Source: an uncultured Clostridia bacterium (GTDB taxonomy: Bacteria; Bacillota; Clostridia; UBA1381). From it: DNA of 64,000 bases. This document shows, piece by piece, positions 56,143-64,000 of the stretch. Each line of letters starts with the position of its first letter. Positions within the stretch are counted from its first letter, which is position 1. The translations under genes were made by a program, and so were the position numbers. The stretch lies in contig CANQQZ010000013.1 of NCBI GenBank assembly GCA_947626135.1, positions 1-64,000 of the forward strand. Direction: 5' to 3'. The notes beneath the pieces are model-generated. The model was not told where the DNA came from. It searched no databases and saw nothing but the letters and a program-made list of their open reading frames with translations.

Positions 56143-56166
56143 AAAAACGGACGCGTTCACGTCCGT
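56143..56166 (-). terminator. Terminator after ctpA
   Basis: ACGGACG (56047-style arm at 56147-56153) pairs with CGTCCGT (56160-56166) around a 6-base loop, followed on the minus strand by a T run. It lies 24 bases after the ctpA stop and ends the ddl-to-ctpA unit. Confidence 0.88.
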
Positions 56167-56189
56167 TTTAAACCTGTATGAAAGCGCCG

Positions 56190-57761
56190 TTATTCTTCGG
56201 CTGACGTCACTTCCTCCGTCTCGTACAAATCCTCAACTCTGCCGCCGAACGCCTTATACGCCTCCTCAAGCTGATTGTCGGTCAGCTTTTCAAGCTGCTC
56301 AAAGCGATTTTCCATAAGCACCTGTGTCGGTATATCAATAATTCCATACGGGATTAGCCCCATATCCATCTGGAAGGTTTTTACAGCGCTCTGCAAATCC
56401 TGGAAAAAGTCCTCGTTATCGGAGCTTCCCGCATAATAGCCGAGAAGATACAGACGCTCCTTAGCCGCCCTTATGCCCTTTCCGCTGTCGCCTATGCTCC
56501 ATTTTGTTCTGAAATCGAACGGCGTGTATTCCAGCGCGTCAATCGGCTCGCGCGTATTTTCAATCTCAACGTCCGGTGTGAGCCCGACGCCGTTTATCTC
56601 ATTTCCGTTACGCGTTATATACTGAGCCACGGTAAGCTTAAACACGTAGCTGCCGTAAGAGGCGCCGCTTCCCAGCGGGTATGTCTGCTGCACAACGGCT
56701 TTTCCGTATGTCTGCGTTCCGTACAGCTTGCCTACGCCCGAATCCTGTATTGCGCTTGCCAGTATCTCCGAAGCGCTCGCCGTCATACCGTTCACAAGCA
56801 CGATAAAACGCTTGTCGGCGCTCGGGAGATATGAGTTATACGTCACATCGTATTCAGGCTGCCTGTACTTGACGTCAACAATCTTTCCCTTCGGAACTAT
56901 CATGCCCGCCACGCTTACAGCCGCGTCCATTCGTCCGCCGCCGTTATCTCTGAGATCGAGAATTATCTTTTTAACGCCCCTGTCTGAGAGGCTGTTTAAC
57001 GCTTCTCTGAACTCGTCGGCTGTGTTGCTGCCGAAGGACAGAATCCTGATATAGCCTATATTGTTTTCAAGCATCGCGCAGGAAACGGTATCCTGACGCA
57101 CCTCGGTTCTTATGCCCACCAAATCAACGTACTCGTCGCCGCGAAGCACCGTTATGCTGACCGTTGTGTTAACCTCGCCGAGGATTCTGTTCCTGATATC
57201 GTCAAGCGGCCAGCCGACAACGTCTATACCGTTAACCTTTACTATTTTGTCCCCGATTTGGAATCCGGATTCCTCCGCGAGGCCGTCCTCCTCGACAAAG
57301 CCCGTAATTTCAACATATTCGCCGCTCTGCCTGAACGTCAGTCCGATTCCGTAAAATGTCTGCTCAACGGCGTTCTGGAACTCCACGAACTCCTCTCCCG
57401 TCATAAATTCGCTGTACGGGTCGAGACTCGAGAACATGGATTTGAGCATCTCATCCAAAGCGCCCTCATGCTCCTCGAGATATTTCGACAAGCCCATGAG
57501 CATCGCGTCATTCTGCGATATGGAATCGTCTATGTACAGCTGCGAAATATAAAGCGCCAGTATTCTGTAGTTTATAAATTCGCCGCTCACCGGAATTCCG
57601 TCTATAACTCTTTCCGACTGTATCTCCCTGACCATTTCGTCAATGCTCGGCTTTGGCGTTGCACTCGGAGCCGGCGTCGGAGCGGCATAAGCCGGTGCCG
57701 CCGACACGCCGATAACCGCCGCGCACAGACATGCCGCCGCGTATTTTTTTAAACCCTTCAT
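56190..57761 (-). CDS. C-terminal processing protease, S41 family
   Basis: Secreted or membrane-tethered S41 serine protease, 523 residues. A signal peptide ends near APAYA (about 26), followed by a Pro/Thr/Ala linker, a PDZ domain (about 130-215, GDKIVKVNGIDVVGWPLDDI), the catalytic core with the serine in NGMTASASEIL and the lysine in GTQTYGKAVV, and a C-terminal peptidoglycan-binding domain (AKERLYLLGYY and LQSAVKTFQMDMGL). The architecture matches CtpA/CtpB-type enzymes, some of which act in sporulation signalling. The start overlaps the DUF1934 gene stop (ATGA). Confidence 0.93.
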   Translation of the reverse strand: MKGLKKYAAACLCAAVIGVSAAPAYAAPTPAPSATPKPSIDEMVREIQSERVIDGIPVSGEFINYRILALYISQLYIDDSISQNDAMLMGLSKYLEEHEGALDEMLKSMFSSLDPYSEFMTGEEFVEFQNAVEQTFYGIGLTFRQSGEYVEITGFVEEDGLAEESGFQIGDKIVKVNGIDVVGWPLDDIRNRILGEVNTTVSITVLRGDEYVDLVGIRTEVRQDTVSCAMLENNIGYIRILSFGSNTADEFREALNSLSDRGVKKIILDLRDNGGGRMDAAVSVAGMIVPKGKIVDVKYRQPEYDVTYNSYLPSADKRFIVLVNGMTASASEILASAIQDSGVGKLYGTQTYGKAVVQQTYPLGSGASYGSYVFKLTVAQYITRNGNEINGVGLTPDVEIENTREPIDALEYTPFDFRTKWSIGDSGKGIRAAKERLYLLGYYAGSSDNEDFFQDLQSAVKTFQMDMGLIPYGIIDIPTQVLMENRFEQLEKLTDNQLEEAYKAFGGRVEDLYETEEVTSAEE

Positions 57762-58189
57762 CTTTTATCCCCTATCACTTTTATTATCATATCATTACAG
57801 TATTTTCCGCCCTGAATGGTCAAAATATACTTTAATCTCAGTTCGCCGCCTTCATCGCCGAGCGCGGAAATTATTTTCTCCGTCTCCGCGTCAATCCTCC
57901 ATGCTCCGTAAGGCGTTCCGTATGACGCGGTGGTTTTTCCGCGCGCGTCAAGAACCAGGACCGACCAGGCTGCTCCGGAGCGCCGTATCGTAACATTTTC
58001 GTCGGAGACGATAAGCGAAAAGGTTATAACCCCATCCTCGCACGGCGTATCGTATATGATGTACCTCTTCGCGCCCTTGCGCCGGTATTTTCCGCGCAGA
58101 CGCTCCTCAATAACATTCTCCGTTCCGTCTATCGTCTGAATATTTCTGATTTCTATTATATAATCATTATCAGTATTTTTCAATATCAA
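57758..58189 (-). CDS. DUF1934 domain protein (YwiB-like)
   Basis: A 143-residue calycin-like beta-barrel protein of the DUF1934 family. Support comes from the sequence of strands with RRKGAKRYIIYDTP, VTIRRSGAAWSVLVL and the conserved YGTPYGAWRIDAETEKI followed by LRLKYILTIQGG. The function is unknown; members are small cytosolic proteins common in Firmicutes. It overlaps murI by 20 bases and ctpA by 4. Confidence 0.82.
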   Translation of the reverse strand: MILKNTDNDYIIEIRNIQTIDGTENVIEERLRGKYRRKGAKRYIIYDTPCEDGVITFSLIVSDENVTIRRSGAAWSVLVLDARGKTTASYGTPYGAWRIDAETEKIISALGDEGGELRLKYILTIQGGKYCNDMIIKVIGDKR

Positions 58190-58982
58190 TTTTTTCCACC
58201 TGTCCGTTTATTTCACGTTCCAGAAATATTGAGCCCCGCTCCGCAAATCCTGCCGGATCGTCGCTCACGAAATAACGATATTGCTCCTTATCCCGCCCGG
58301 AGCCGTGAAGCATTCCGTGACCGAGCTTTTTCTTAAGGTATTCCACGACCTCCGCGCACGGGTCTATCAGCGTGACATCGGGACCCATATATTCACCTAT
58401 CGCTTTTTTTAGCAGCGGATAATGCGTGCATCCCAAAATGAGCGTATCGACCCCGGCGGCTCGTATTTCCGAAAGATATTCTTCAATGACAAGCTTTACA
58501 ACGGGCGTGTCAAAATGCCCGTTTTCCACCAGCGGTACGAACAGCGGACAGTCCCGCTTATAAACCTTTATCATGCCGTCGTATTCGGCTATGCCGTTAT
58601 CGTAGGAGCAGCTCTTGATTGTTCCTGTCGTTCCGATAATACCTATCTTTTTATTTTTTGTCGTTCTTACAGCCTTATACACCGTGGCGTCAACCACGCC
58701 TGTGATCGGTATTTCCTCGTTCTCGCGCTTGACAGCCGGCAGCGAAACGCTGCTCGCCGTTCCGCAGGCAATAATAATCATTTTCACGTCAAAGCCGCGT
58801 ATGAAATTAATATCGTCGCGCGTGTACTGCAAAATAGTTTCCGGTGAGCGCGTTCCGTAGGGCACGCGTCCCGTATCGCCGAAATATACCACGCTCTCGT
58901 CGGGGAACTGCTCCATAATCTTCTTTACGGCGGTCAAGCCGCCCAGCCCCGAATCAAAAACACCTATGGGTCTGTTATCCAT
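58170..58982 (-). CDS. murI: Glutamate racemase
   Basis: Makes D-glutamate for peptidoglycan. The two catalytic cysteines lie in IIACGTASSVSLP and LILGCTHYPLL, with IGVFDSGLGGLTAVKKI at the start. Length is 270 residues. It starts directly at the ddl stop. Together with ddl it supplies two D-amino acid components of the stem peptide. Confidence 0.96.
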   Translation of the reverse strand: MDNRPIGVFDSGLGGLTAVKKIMEQFPDESVVYFGDTGRVPYGTRSPETILQYTRDDINFIRGFDVKMIIIACGTASSVSLPAVKRENEEIPITGVVDATVYKAVRTTKNKKIGIIGTTGTIKSCSYDNGIAEYDGMIKVYKRDCPLFVPLVENGHFDTPVVKLVIEEYLSEIRAAGVDTLILGCTHYPLLKKAIGEYMGPDVTLIDPCAEVVEYLKKKLGHGMLHGSGRDKEQYRYFVSDDPAGFAERGSIFLEREINGQVEKIDIEKY

Positions 58983-60047
58983 TTACTTGACCCTCTCTTT
59001 CGCCAAGCGTATAAGCTCGTCTAAAAGCGTCGGATAATCCACCCCGACAGCCGCGAAGAGCTTCGGGTACATGCTTATGCTTGTAAATCCGGGCAGCGTG
59101 TTGATCTCATTTAAAATCACCGAGCCGTCGCTGTATTTTACGAAGAAATCCACGCGCGACAAGCCCTGACCATCGAGCGCGATAAACGCGGTTTTTGCGT
59201 ACTCGCGTATTTTCCCGCGCGTTTCCTCCGGCAGTACAGCCGGAATTTCGAGCACCGTCGCGCTGTCGGACGAATACTTCGCGTCGAAGTCGTAAAACTC
59301 CACCGCCGGCTTTATTTCGCCGACCTCGCCGACGCGGACGCTTTTGCCGTTGCCCAATACGGCGGTCTCGACCTCGTGTCCCTCGATATTTTCCTCAATG
59401 AGCACCTTGCGGTCAAATTTTGCCGCGTTCTCTATCGCGCTTATGAGCTTTTCGCGATTACGCGCCTTGCCCACGCCAACGGACGAACCCGTTCTCGCGG
59501 GCTTTACAAAGCACGGATAGCCTATTTTTTCCTCAATTTCCTTAACCGCCGCGTCAATATCGTCGCCCCTGTTATATACGTACCAGTCCGCCTGCGGAAT
59601 ATTCTCATTCTTAAACACGATTTTTGACGAGGTTTTGTCCATTCCGTTCGCCGACGCCATAACGCCCATTCCTACATACGGGATATGCGAAAGCTCAAGC
59701 AATCCCTGTATCGTGCCGTCCTCGCCGTACTCGCCGTGAAGCACCGGAAAAACCGCATCGGGATGAATTTTTTCCGTTTTGCTCCCGTCAAATACCAGAA
59801 TCGCCCTGTCCCCGGCGTCCGGAGAGATGATAGCCTTTTTCTTGTTTACGGTATCCTTTTCCCATGCTCCGTCTTTAATATTTTTATAATCTCCGGTATA
59901 TAAGAACCATTCTCCGTCCTTCGTTATACCGATTATGTACAGCTCGTATTTTGTTTTATCAAGATTTTCAATCACCGACGTGACCGAAATCCGCGAAATG
60001 TCGTGCTCCGGCGACTGTCCGCCGAAGATTACGCATATTTTTTCCAT
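58983..60047 (-). CDS. ddl: D-alanine--D-alanine ligase
   Basis: ATP-grasp ligase that makes the D-Ala-D-Ala terminus of peptidoglycan. Segments seen are CVIFGGQSPEHDISRISV, FPVLHGEYGEDGTIQGLLEL (20 residues), FVKPARTGSSVGVGKA and VILNEINTLPGFTSISMYP. Phe or Tyr in the omega loop distinguishes D-Ala from D-lactate ligases; the EFYDF region fits the D-Ala type, though this was not aligned. Length is 354 residues. It is the first gene of ddl-murI-DUF1934-ctpA. Confidence 0.95.
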   Translation of the reverse strand: MEKICVIFGGQSPEHDISRISVTSVIENLDKTKYELYIIGITKDGEWFLYTGDYKNIKDGAWEKDTVNKKKAIISPDAGDRAILVFDGSKTEKIHPDAVFPVLHGEYGEDGTIQGLLELSHIPYVGMGVMASANGMDKTSSKIVFKNENIPQADWYVYNRGDDIDAAVKEIEEKIGYPCFVKPARTGSSVGVGKARNREKLISAIENAAKFDRKVLIEENIEGHEVETAVLGNGKSVRVGEVGEIKPAVEFYDFDAKYSSDSATVLEIPAVLPEETRGKIREYAKTAFIALDGQGLSRVDFFVKYSDGSVILNEINTLPGFTSISMYPKLFAAVGVDYPTLLDELIRLAKERVK

Positions 60048-60082
60048 TTATTTACACTCCAATATATTGTATATGTAATAAT

Positions 60083-60111
60083 ATAATACGCCTGTTTTAC
60101 ACATTTTGCAA
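60083..60111 (-). promoter_or_regulatory. Sigma-A promoter of ddl-murI
   Basis: TTGCAA (60106-60111), a 17-base spacer and TATTAT (60083-60088) on the minus strand, about 35 bases before the ddl ATG. Confidence 0.78.
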
Positions 60112-60130
60112 TACCTGTAAGGAAAATTTA

Positions 60131-61045
60131 TTATTTTCTTAAATTTTGACGCAGCGTTTCAAGCGTATTTGTAAAATAGCACGGCAAACCGGAAGAAAAT
60201 TCCATAAGCTCGCCTGTGCGCGGATGAGCAAAGCCGATTGCCGCTGCGTGGAGAAGCTGACCGTTCAGAGCAAATTTTTCCTTTTTTATTCCGTATGCCT
60301 TATCCCCGACTATGCTGTGTCCGATCGACGCCATATGCACACGGATCTGATGTGTGCGTCCGGTTTCCAATACGCACTCGACAAGTGTGTACTGCCCGAA
60401 CCGCTCAAGCACGCGCACATGCGTGACCGCTTCGCGTCCGCCCGGCACTATCGCCATTTTTTTGCGGTCGGCGGGATTTCTGCCGAGCGGCTTGTTAATC
60501 GTCAGCTCGTCCTCTTTTATATTTCCGTTCACAAGCGCGATGTATTTCCTGAGCGCCTTTCTGTCCTTCAGCTGCGCCGCGAGAGCGTTATGCGCCGCAT
60601 CGTTTTTTGCGGCAACAAGCAGTCCCGACGTGTCCTTGTCTATACGATGGACAATTCCCGGGCGTATTACGCCGTTTATGCCGGACAACGAACCGCCGCA
60701 ATGGTACATAAGCGCGTTCACGAGCGTTCCGTCCGGGTTTCCCGCCGCCGGATGGACTACCATTCCCTGCGGCTTGTTGACAACAATAACATCCTCGTCC
60801 TCGTATACAATATCGAGCGGTATATCCTGCGGCACAGCCTCGATCGGCTCCGCCTCCGGCACGTTGACCGCTATTTCCCTTCCGGACGATACCCTATAAT
60901 TTTTCGATACCGTTTTCCCGGAAACGCTTACGCGTCCCTCCTCGCACAGCCGCGCCGCCATGCTGCGCGATATGCCTGCGCCGCTATCCGCGATTATTTT
61001 GTCAATTCTGCCCGTCTCCGCCGCCGTCAGCTTTATTTCGCTCAT
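60131..61045 (-). CDS. RluA-family pseudouridine synthase (RluD-like)
   Basis: Makes pseudouridine in 23S rRNA. An N-terminal S4 RNA-binding domain (about 15-75) precedes the catalytic domain with the aspartate in GIVHRIDKDTSGLLVAAK and the family motif RTHQIRVHMASIGHSIVGD (19 residues). The ATG at 61045 has GAGG 9 bases upstream and gives 304 residues; the frame's TTG at 61063 has no site. It overlaps lspA by 44 bases, the usual lspA-rluD order. Confidence 0.94.
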   Translation of the reverse strand: MSEIKLTAAETGRIDKIIADSGAGISRSMAARLCEEGRVSVSGKTVSKNYRVSSGREIAVNVPEAEPIEAVPQDIPLDIVYEDEDVIVVNKPQGMVVHPAAGNPDGTLVNALMYHCGGSLSGINGVIRPGIVHRIDKDTSGLLVAAKNDAAHNALAAQLKDRKALRKYIALVNGNIKEDELTINKPLGRNPADRKKMAIVPGGREAVTHVRVLERFGQYTLVECVLETGRTHQIRVHMASIGHSIVGDKAYGIKKEKFALNGQLLHAAAIGFAHPRTGELMEFSSGLPCYFTNTLETLRQNLRK

Positions 61046-61493
61046 TATTTTTGTCCTCGTCAAAGAAAATTATATAAATTATCACAAGCGCCGCGCCTAT
61101 CGTAATCGCCATGTCCGCAATGTTAAACACGGGAAAGTCGATAAACCGCGCCGCGATAAAATCAACGACATATCCGTAGGCAATTCGGTCTATAGCGTTT
61201 CCCAGCGCCCCGGCGAACATCATAGAGAGCGCGGTTTTTAACAGCGGATGCGACGGTTTTTTCACTGCCCAGTATATAATTACACCGATACAGAACGCAA
61301 CGGAAATCACGCTTAAAATCTGGATACGTCCGCTCATCATAGAAAACGCCGCGCCGCGGTTCCGCACATACGTGAAATCGAACAGACGCGGGATTTTGAA
61401 AAATACCTCGTTTAGCTCGACGTTCGCCTTTATTAAATATTTTACCGCGAAATCGGCAATCACTATCGCCGCCGCGATTATTGCGTATAGCAT
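61002..61493 (-). CDS. lspA: Lipoprotein signal peptidase (signal peptidase II)
   Basis: Membrane aspartyl protease that removes signal peptides from prolipoproteins such as the solute-binding lipoprotein at 16708-18309. Four membrane segments are seen, and the catalytic aspartates lie in GNAIDRIAYGYVVDF and FNIADMAI. GGAGTG lies 8 bases before the ATG at 61493 (163 residues); an ATG at 61514 has no site. The C-terminal tail is charged. Element D ends 25 bases before the start. Confidence 0.94.
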   Translation of the reverse strand: MLYAIIAAAIVIADFAVKYLIKANVELNEVFFKIPRLFDFTYVRNRGAAFSMMSGRIQILSVISVAFCIGVIIYWAVKKPSHPLLKTALSMMFAGALGNAIDRIAYGYVVDFIAARFIDFPVFNIADMAITIGAALVIIYIIFFDEDKNNERNKADGGGDGQN

Positions 61494-61518
61494 AAAAAAG
61501 TCACTCCATATCATATGG

Positions 61519-61740
61519 TAAATTTTAGTTTATCTAACGATTTATGCTTACGGGAGCGCTCTGCTTGCGCCCCTTGTTAAAGGGGAGAGGACCAACGAAG
61601 TTGGCGAGGGGATTCCGTAATTACAATAAATCGTTCAAATATGTGATTTTCTGTACCATTGAATCCCTCCACCATGCTGCGCATGGTCCTCCTCCCTTTG
61701 ACAAGGGAGGCTAACGCTCGCCGTGTGCCATATAAAATTA
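61519..61740. mobile_element. MITE-like intergenic element, copy D
   Basis: About 222 bases. The left terminal repeat TAAATTTTAGTTTATC (61519-61534) is perfect; the right end (ATATAAAATTA, 61730-61740) is eroded. The body has CCCCTTGTTAAAGGGG, CCAACGAAGTTGG and CCTCCCTTTGACAAGGGAGG and resembles about 52285-52460 of copy C in inverted orientation. It fills the gap between the 135-residue gene (15 bases from its stop) and lspA (25 bases from its start). Confidence 0.75.
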
Positions 61741-61754
61741 CGGAACACTCTAAA

Positions 61755-62162
61755 TTAGTCCAAATTATATTTTTCGATTAGCTTATATATCTTAATCACA
61801 CTGTCATCAAATTTATATTGCTTTCCTTTGTATTCTGGGTTATACATAAAATAGTTGCCGTAAATCCAAAAACTATCTTCCGTACCGTCCGTCTTACCAA
61901 ATGAAATTATCATAGTCGAACTATGTAACGTCTGCCTTGGAAAAATCATTCGTTCCTTTTTTGCGGAATTTATACAATCAGCTATTTCGGCTATAACTTT
62001 TTTATCGGTACTTTCGCGCCGCTCTCTTACCGAGACATAATTATCAGCGTCTATTACGGGAACGATGTGTTTTATATAATAAATGCAAACGCAAAAACAT
62101 ATTATGCTTGCAATTATAACCGTAGCAGCTATAACTTTTTTCTTCACGCTCTGATACCTCAC
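61755..62162 (-). CDS. Membrane-anchored orphan protein
   Basis: A 135-residue protein with one N-terminal membrane segment (about residues 9-29, VIAATVIIASIICFCVCIYY) and an extracytoplasmic domain ending in YKFDDSVIKIYKLIEKYN. I do not recognise the family. It is visibly richer in A and T than its neighbours, suggesting recent gain. The start overlaps the aroB stop (ATGA), so it is probably translated with aroB; the shared pathway, if any, is unknown. Element D follows it. Confidence 0.65.
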   Translation of the reverse strand: MRYQSVKKKVIAATVIIASIICFCVCIYYIKHIVPVIDADNYVSVRERRESTDKKVIAEIADCINSAKKERMIFPRQTLHSSTMIISFGKTDGTEDSFWIYGNYFMYNPEYKGKQYKFDDSVIKIYKLIEKYNLD

Positions 62163-63244
62163 TGGATTTTCGAAATATACTCCACCGCGGCGAAAATCTC
62201 GTCCTTCGTCACGTCCGTGACCTGCGTCACCTCGCCTATCCTTGTCGGCAGGACGAACTTCATCACGCCGTTTATCCGTTTTTTATCCTTTAGCATAAAT
62301 GAATAAATCTTTTCCGGCTCCGGCAGCTTAACGCGCGTTTTAAAATCGTACAGCGTCAGGATATCCTCGATCTCCCCAAGCTTCGCCGCCGTGATCATGC
62401 CGCGCCTTTGCGCGATATACGCCGCGCCTATCATGCCCAGACCCACGCACGCGCCGTGCGTCATTTTAAAATCATACGCCGACTCGACCGCGTGCCCTAT
62501 CGTGTGCCCGAAATTCAAGACCGCGCGCAGTCCGGCTTCCTTCTCGTCCTTCTCAACGACCGCCGCCTTGATCGCGCAATTAGTGTTCGCGAGCCGTATA
62601 AGCGTGTACGGGTCCAGCGCCTTCACAAGCTCGCTGCTGCTCTTTAAAAACGCAAAAAATTCAGCGTCGCGGATAATCCCGTGCTTTATGACCTCTCCCA
62701 TACCGGACACAAACTGCTCCTTTGAGAGCGTTTTAAGCGTGGACACGTTAATGTAAACCAGCTTCGGCTGGTGGAACGCGCCGATTATATTCTTGCCGCC
62801 CGCGAAGTCGATACCGGTCTTGCCGCCGACGCTGCTGTCCGACTGCGATAAAAGCGTAGTCGGTATCTGTATAAAATCGATCCCGCGCATATATATAGCC
62901 GCCGCGAATCCCGCCATATCGCCGCACACGCCGCCACCCAGCGCGATAATCATCGACTTCCTGTCCATTTCATGGTCGATACACGCCTTGCATATTCCCA
63001 TGACCGATTCGATATTCTTGTTTTCCTCGCCCTCGGGGAACGCGTGGACTTTCACGTCATATCCCGCGCCGCGCAGAAGATTATATACCTCGTCCGCGTA
63101 TAAACCCCTCACGCGGGCGTCCGTCACAATCAGCAGCTTTTTTGGCGCGTTAATTTCCCTTAACGCATCCAAAAGCTCGCCGAAGCTGTCCGAAAATTTT
63201 ATGTCGTATGAGTTGATCCCCAAATTTAAATGCAGCTTTTCCAT
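62159..63244 (-). CDS. aroB: 3-dehydroquinate synthase
   Basis: Second step of the shikimate pathway, NAD- and zinc-dependent, 361 residues. Segments seen are PEGEENKNIES, ALGGGVCGDMAGFAAAIYMR (20 residues), LLSQSDSSVGGKTGIDF, GMGEVIKHGII and the zinc-ligand stretch LNFGHTIGHAVE. It is separated from other shikimate genes; aroH lies 47 kb away. It stands between two unrecognised small genes. Confidence 0.96.
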   Translation of the reverse strand: MEKLHLNLGINSYDIKFSDSFGELLDALREINAPKKLLIVTDARVRGLYADEVYNLLRGAGYDVKVHAFPEGEENKNIESVMGICKACIDHEMDRKSMIIALGGGVCGDMAGFAAAIYMRGIDFIQIPTTLLSQSDSSVGGKTGIDFAGGKNIIGAFHQPKLVYINVSTLKTLSKEQFVSGMGEVIKHGIIRDAEFFAFLKSSSELVKALDPYTLIRLANTNCAIKAAVVEKDEKEAGLRAVLNFGHTIGHAVESAYDFKMTHGACVGLGMIGAAYIAQRRGMITAAKLGEIEDILTLYDFKTRVKLPEPEKIYSFMLKDKKRINGVMKFVLPTRIGEVTQVTDVTKDEIFAAVEYISKIQ

Positions 63245-63245
63245 T

Positions 63246-63626
63246 TTATTTAAATGTCCTCCAATTCTTTATAAAATCAGTCAAAGACGTCTGATCGGCC
63301 GTAAATCCAAAATCAAGTCTCTGGTCTCGGTGTTCGTCATATAACATTCCGCTTATATGAATATGCCCGTAATTGTCTGCCTGAAATATCAAATGAGAAC
63401 CGTAATATCTATCCTTCAAAACAGCTTTTTCAGACTCAAATGCGTACATCCTTTCCGTTTCCGACGCAAACCTTTCAAATTCGGAGCAGTAACAGTCGAA
63501 TGTTGCTGTCCCACCGAAAGCGCCGGAACGGATTGTTACCATAAATTCAAATTCAATGTCCTTATCGAGCCATTTAGGATTTGAAAATTCAACAAAATTA
63601 TCTCCGTATTGAATTTTGTATTCCAT
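63246..63626 (-). CDS. Immunity-like small protein
   Basis: A 126-residue soluble protein, mostly beta strands then a helix, with FMVTIRSGAFGGTATFDCYC, GHIHISGMLYDEH and the end RLDFGFTADQTSLTDFIKNW (20 residues). This pattern resembles WapI/DUF6228-type immunity proteins of contact-dependent toxin systems, but no toxin gene is nearby and the match is from memory only. It lies between tsaD and aroB. A conserved hypothetical of another role is possible. Confidence 0.55.
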   Translation of the reverse strand: MEYKIQYGDNFVEFSNPKWLDKDIEFEFMVTIRSGAFGGTATFDCYCSEFERFASETERMYAFESEKAVLKDRYYGSHLIFQADNYGHIHISGMLYDEHRDQRLDFGFTADQTSLTDFIKNWRTFK

Positions 63627-63635
63627 TGTTTCCTC

Positions 63636-64000
63636 CTATATGCTCAATGCCGGAACGGCATTTAATGTCATATCCGCGAAATTCTGTTCCAGATATCCGT
63701 AATATCCCGCGCAGGCAATCATCACCGCGTTGTCGGTACAAAGCACCGGCGGCGGATAAAGAACTCTTATCCCGTCCTTCGCCGCCCGATCCGTCATTTT
63801 CGCTCTTAACGCGCCGTTTGACGCTACACCGCCCGCGAGCGCGATCGTTTTGCATTTTTCACGTTTTGCCGCCTCGATCGTGTGAGAGCACAGCACATCC
63901 GTCACCGCGTCCTGAAAGCTCGCGGCAATGTCGGGAACGCTGTAGCTTTCGCCGTTCTGCTTCAGCTTATGCAGATAATTTATCACCGCCGTTTTAACGC
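63636..64000 (-). CDS. tsaD: tRNA t6A synthesis protein TsaD (partial)
   Basis: C-terminal third of TsaD, which transfers threonylcarbamoyl to A37 of tRNAs reading ANN codons. About 121 codons are visible; the frame is open to the right edge, so the N-terminal two thirds lie outside the window. Diagnostic segments are DIAASFQDAVTDVL, ALAGGVASNGALRAKM and CTDNAVMIACAGYYGYL, the last holding the metal-binding aspartate. Confidence 0.93.
   Translation of the reverse strand, partial: VKTAVINYLHKLKQNGESYSVPDIAASFQDAVTDVLCSHTIEAAKREKCKTIALAGGVASNGALRAKMTDRAAKDGIRVLYPPPVLCTDNAVMIACAGYYGYLEQNFADMTLNAVPALSI

Noticed and set aside
1-64000. CRISPR arrays, rRNA operons, prophage or integrated plasmid genes
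   Set aside because: No regularly spaced short repeats, rRNA-like sequence, phage structural genes, integrases or transposases were seen.

Overview
The window looks like a chromosomal segment of a spore-forming Clostridia-class Firmicute, probably an uncultured gut lineage. Evidence seen: strong AGGAGG ribosome sites, sigma-A type promoters with 17-base spacers, a germination protease (gpr), the YlzJ/TepA pair, RemA, a HutP-family protein, an IspH-ribosomal S1 fusion, and PrkC/Stp signalling with a GdpP c-di-AMP phosphodiesterase. Base composition is about balanced. Gene density is very high. Every convincing gene except metA lies on the minus strand, so transcription runs from high to low coordinates. 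No rRNA, CRISPR array, prophage or intact transposase was seen.

Layout from the right edge, in the direction of transcription. Positions 64000-60131 hold tsaD (cut by the edge), an immunity-like orphan, aroB, a small membrane-anchored orphan, lspA and an RluA-family pseudouridine synthase. A promoter at 60083-60111 starts ddl-murI-DUF1934-ctpA, ended by a terminator at 56143-56166. A promoter at 56064-56092 starts gltX-glnS, followed by an aminotransferase, trpS, a WecA/TagO-type transferase, wecB, mgtE and a 64-residue orphan. A tRNA-Leu(AAG) with its own promoter and terminator follows. metA (plus strand) diverges from tepA-ylzJ, which is followed by gpr. A promoter at the end of gpr starts the M16 pair yfmF-yfmH.

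A promoter at 39433-39461 opens a long housekeeping run: yicC-remA-gmk-rpoZ-priA-def-fmt-Zn peptidase-rsmB-rlmN. An internal promoter then serves stp-prkC-rsgA-rpe-thiN-iscS-thiI-pncC, with many ATGA or 1-base overlaps. recA has its own promoter and a LexA box; ptsH has its own promoter and terminator. uvrC-pgeF-solute-binding lipoprotein-flavoprotein-hutP-aroH-cmk-plsC-ispH/rpsA form the next run. leuC-leuD-leuB start from a near-consensus promoter, then a MazG-like gene, gdpP-rplI-dnaB, tilS-ftsH and a DUF1858 gene ending in a terminator at 72-110.

The most unusual feature is a family of short transposase-less elements with 16-base terminal inverted repeats, in four clear copies (14271-14694, 43024-43429, 52255-52670, 61519-61740) and perhaps a fifth short relative (50951-51038). 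They occupy gaps between co-directional genes in an otherwise packed sequence. In all four clear copies one end lies 22-25 bases before the start codon of the downstream gene, leaving its ribosome site intact. In two copies the other terminal repeat supplies the stop codon of the upstream gene, and in a third the element supplies the last residues and stop of aroH. Other points of interest are overlapping alternative hairpins between leuD and leuB, a tRNA-Leu with an A34 anticodon, GlnRS beside GluRS, and three small unrecognised genes.
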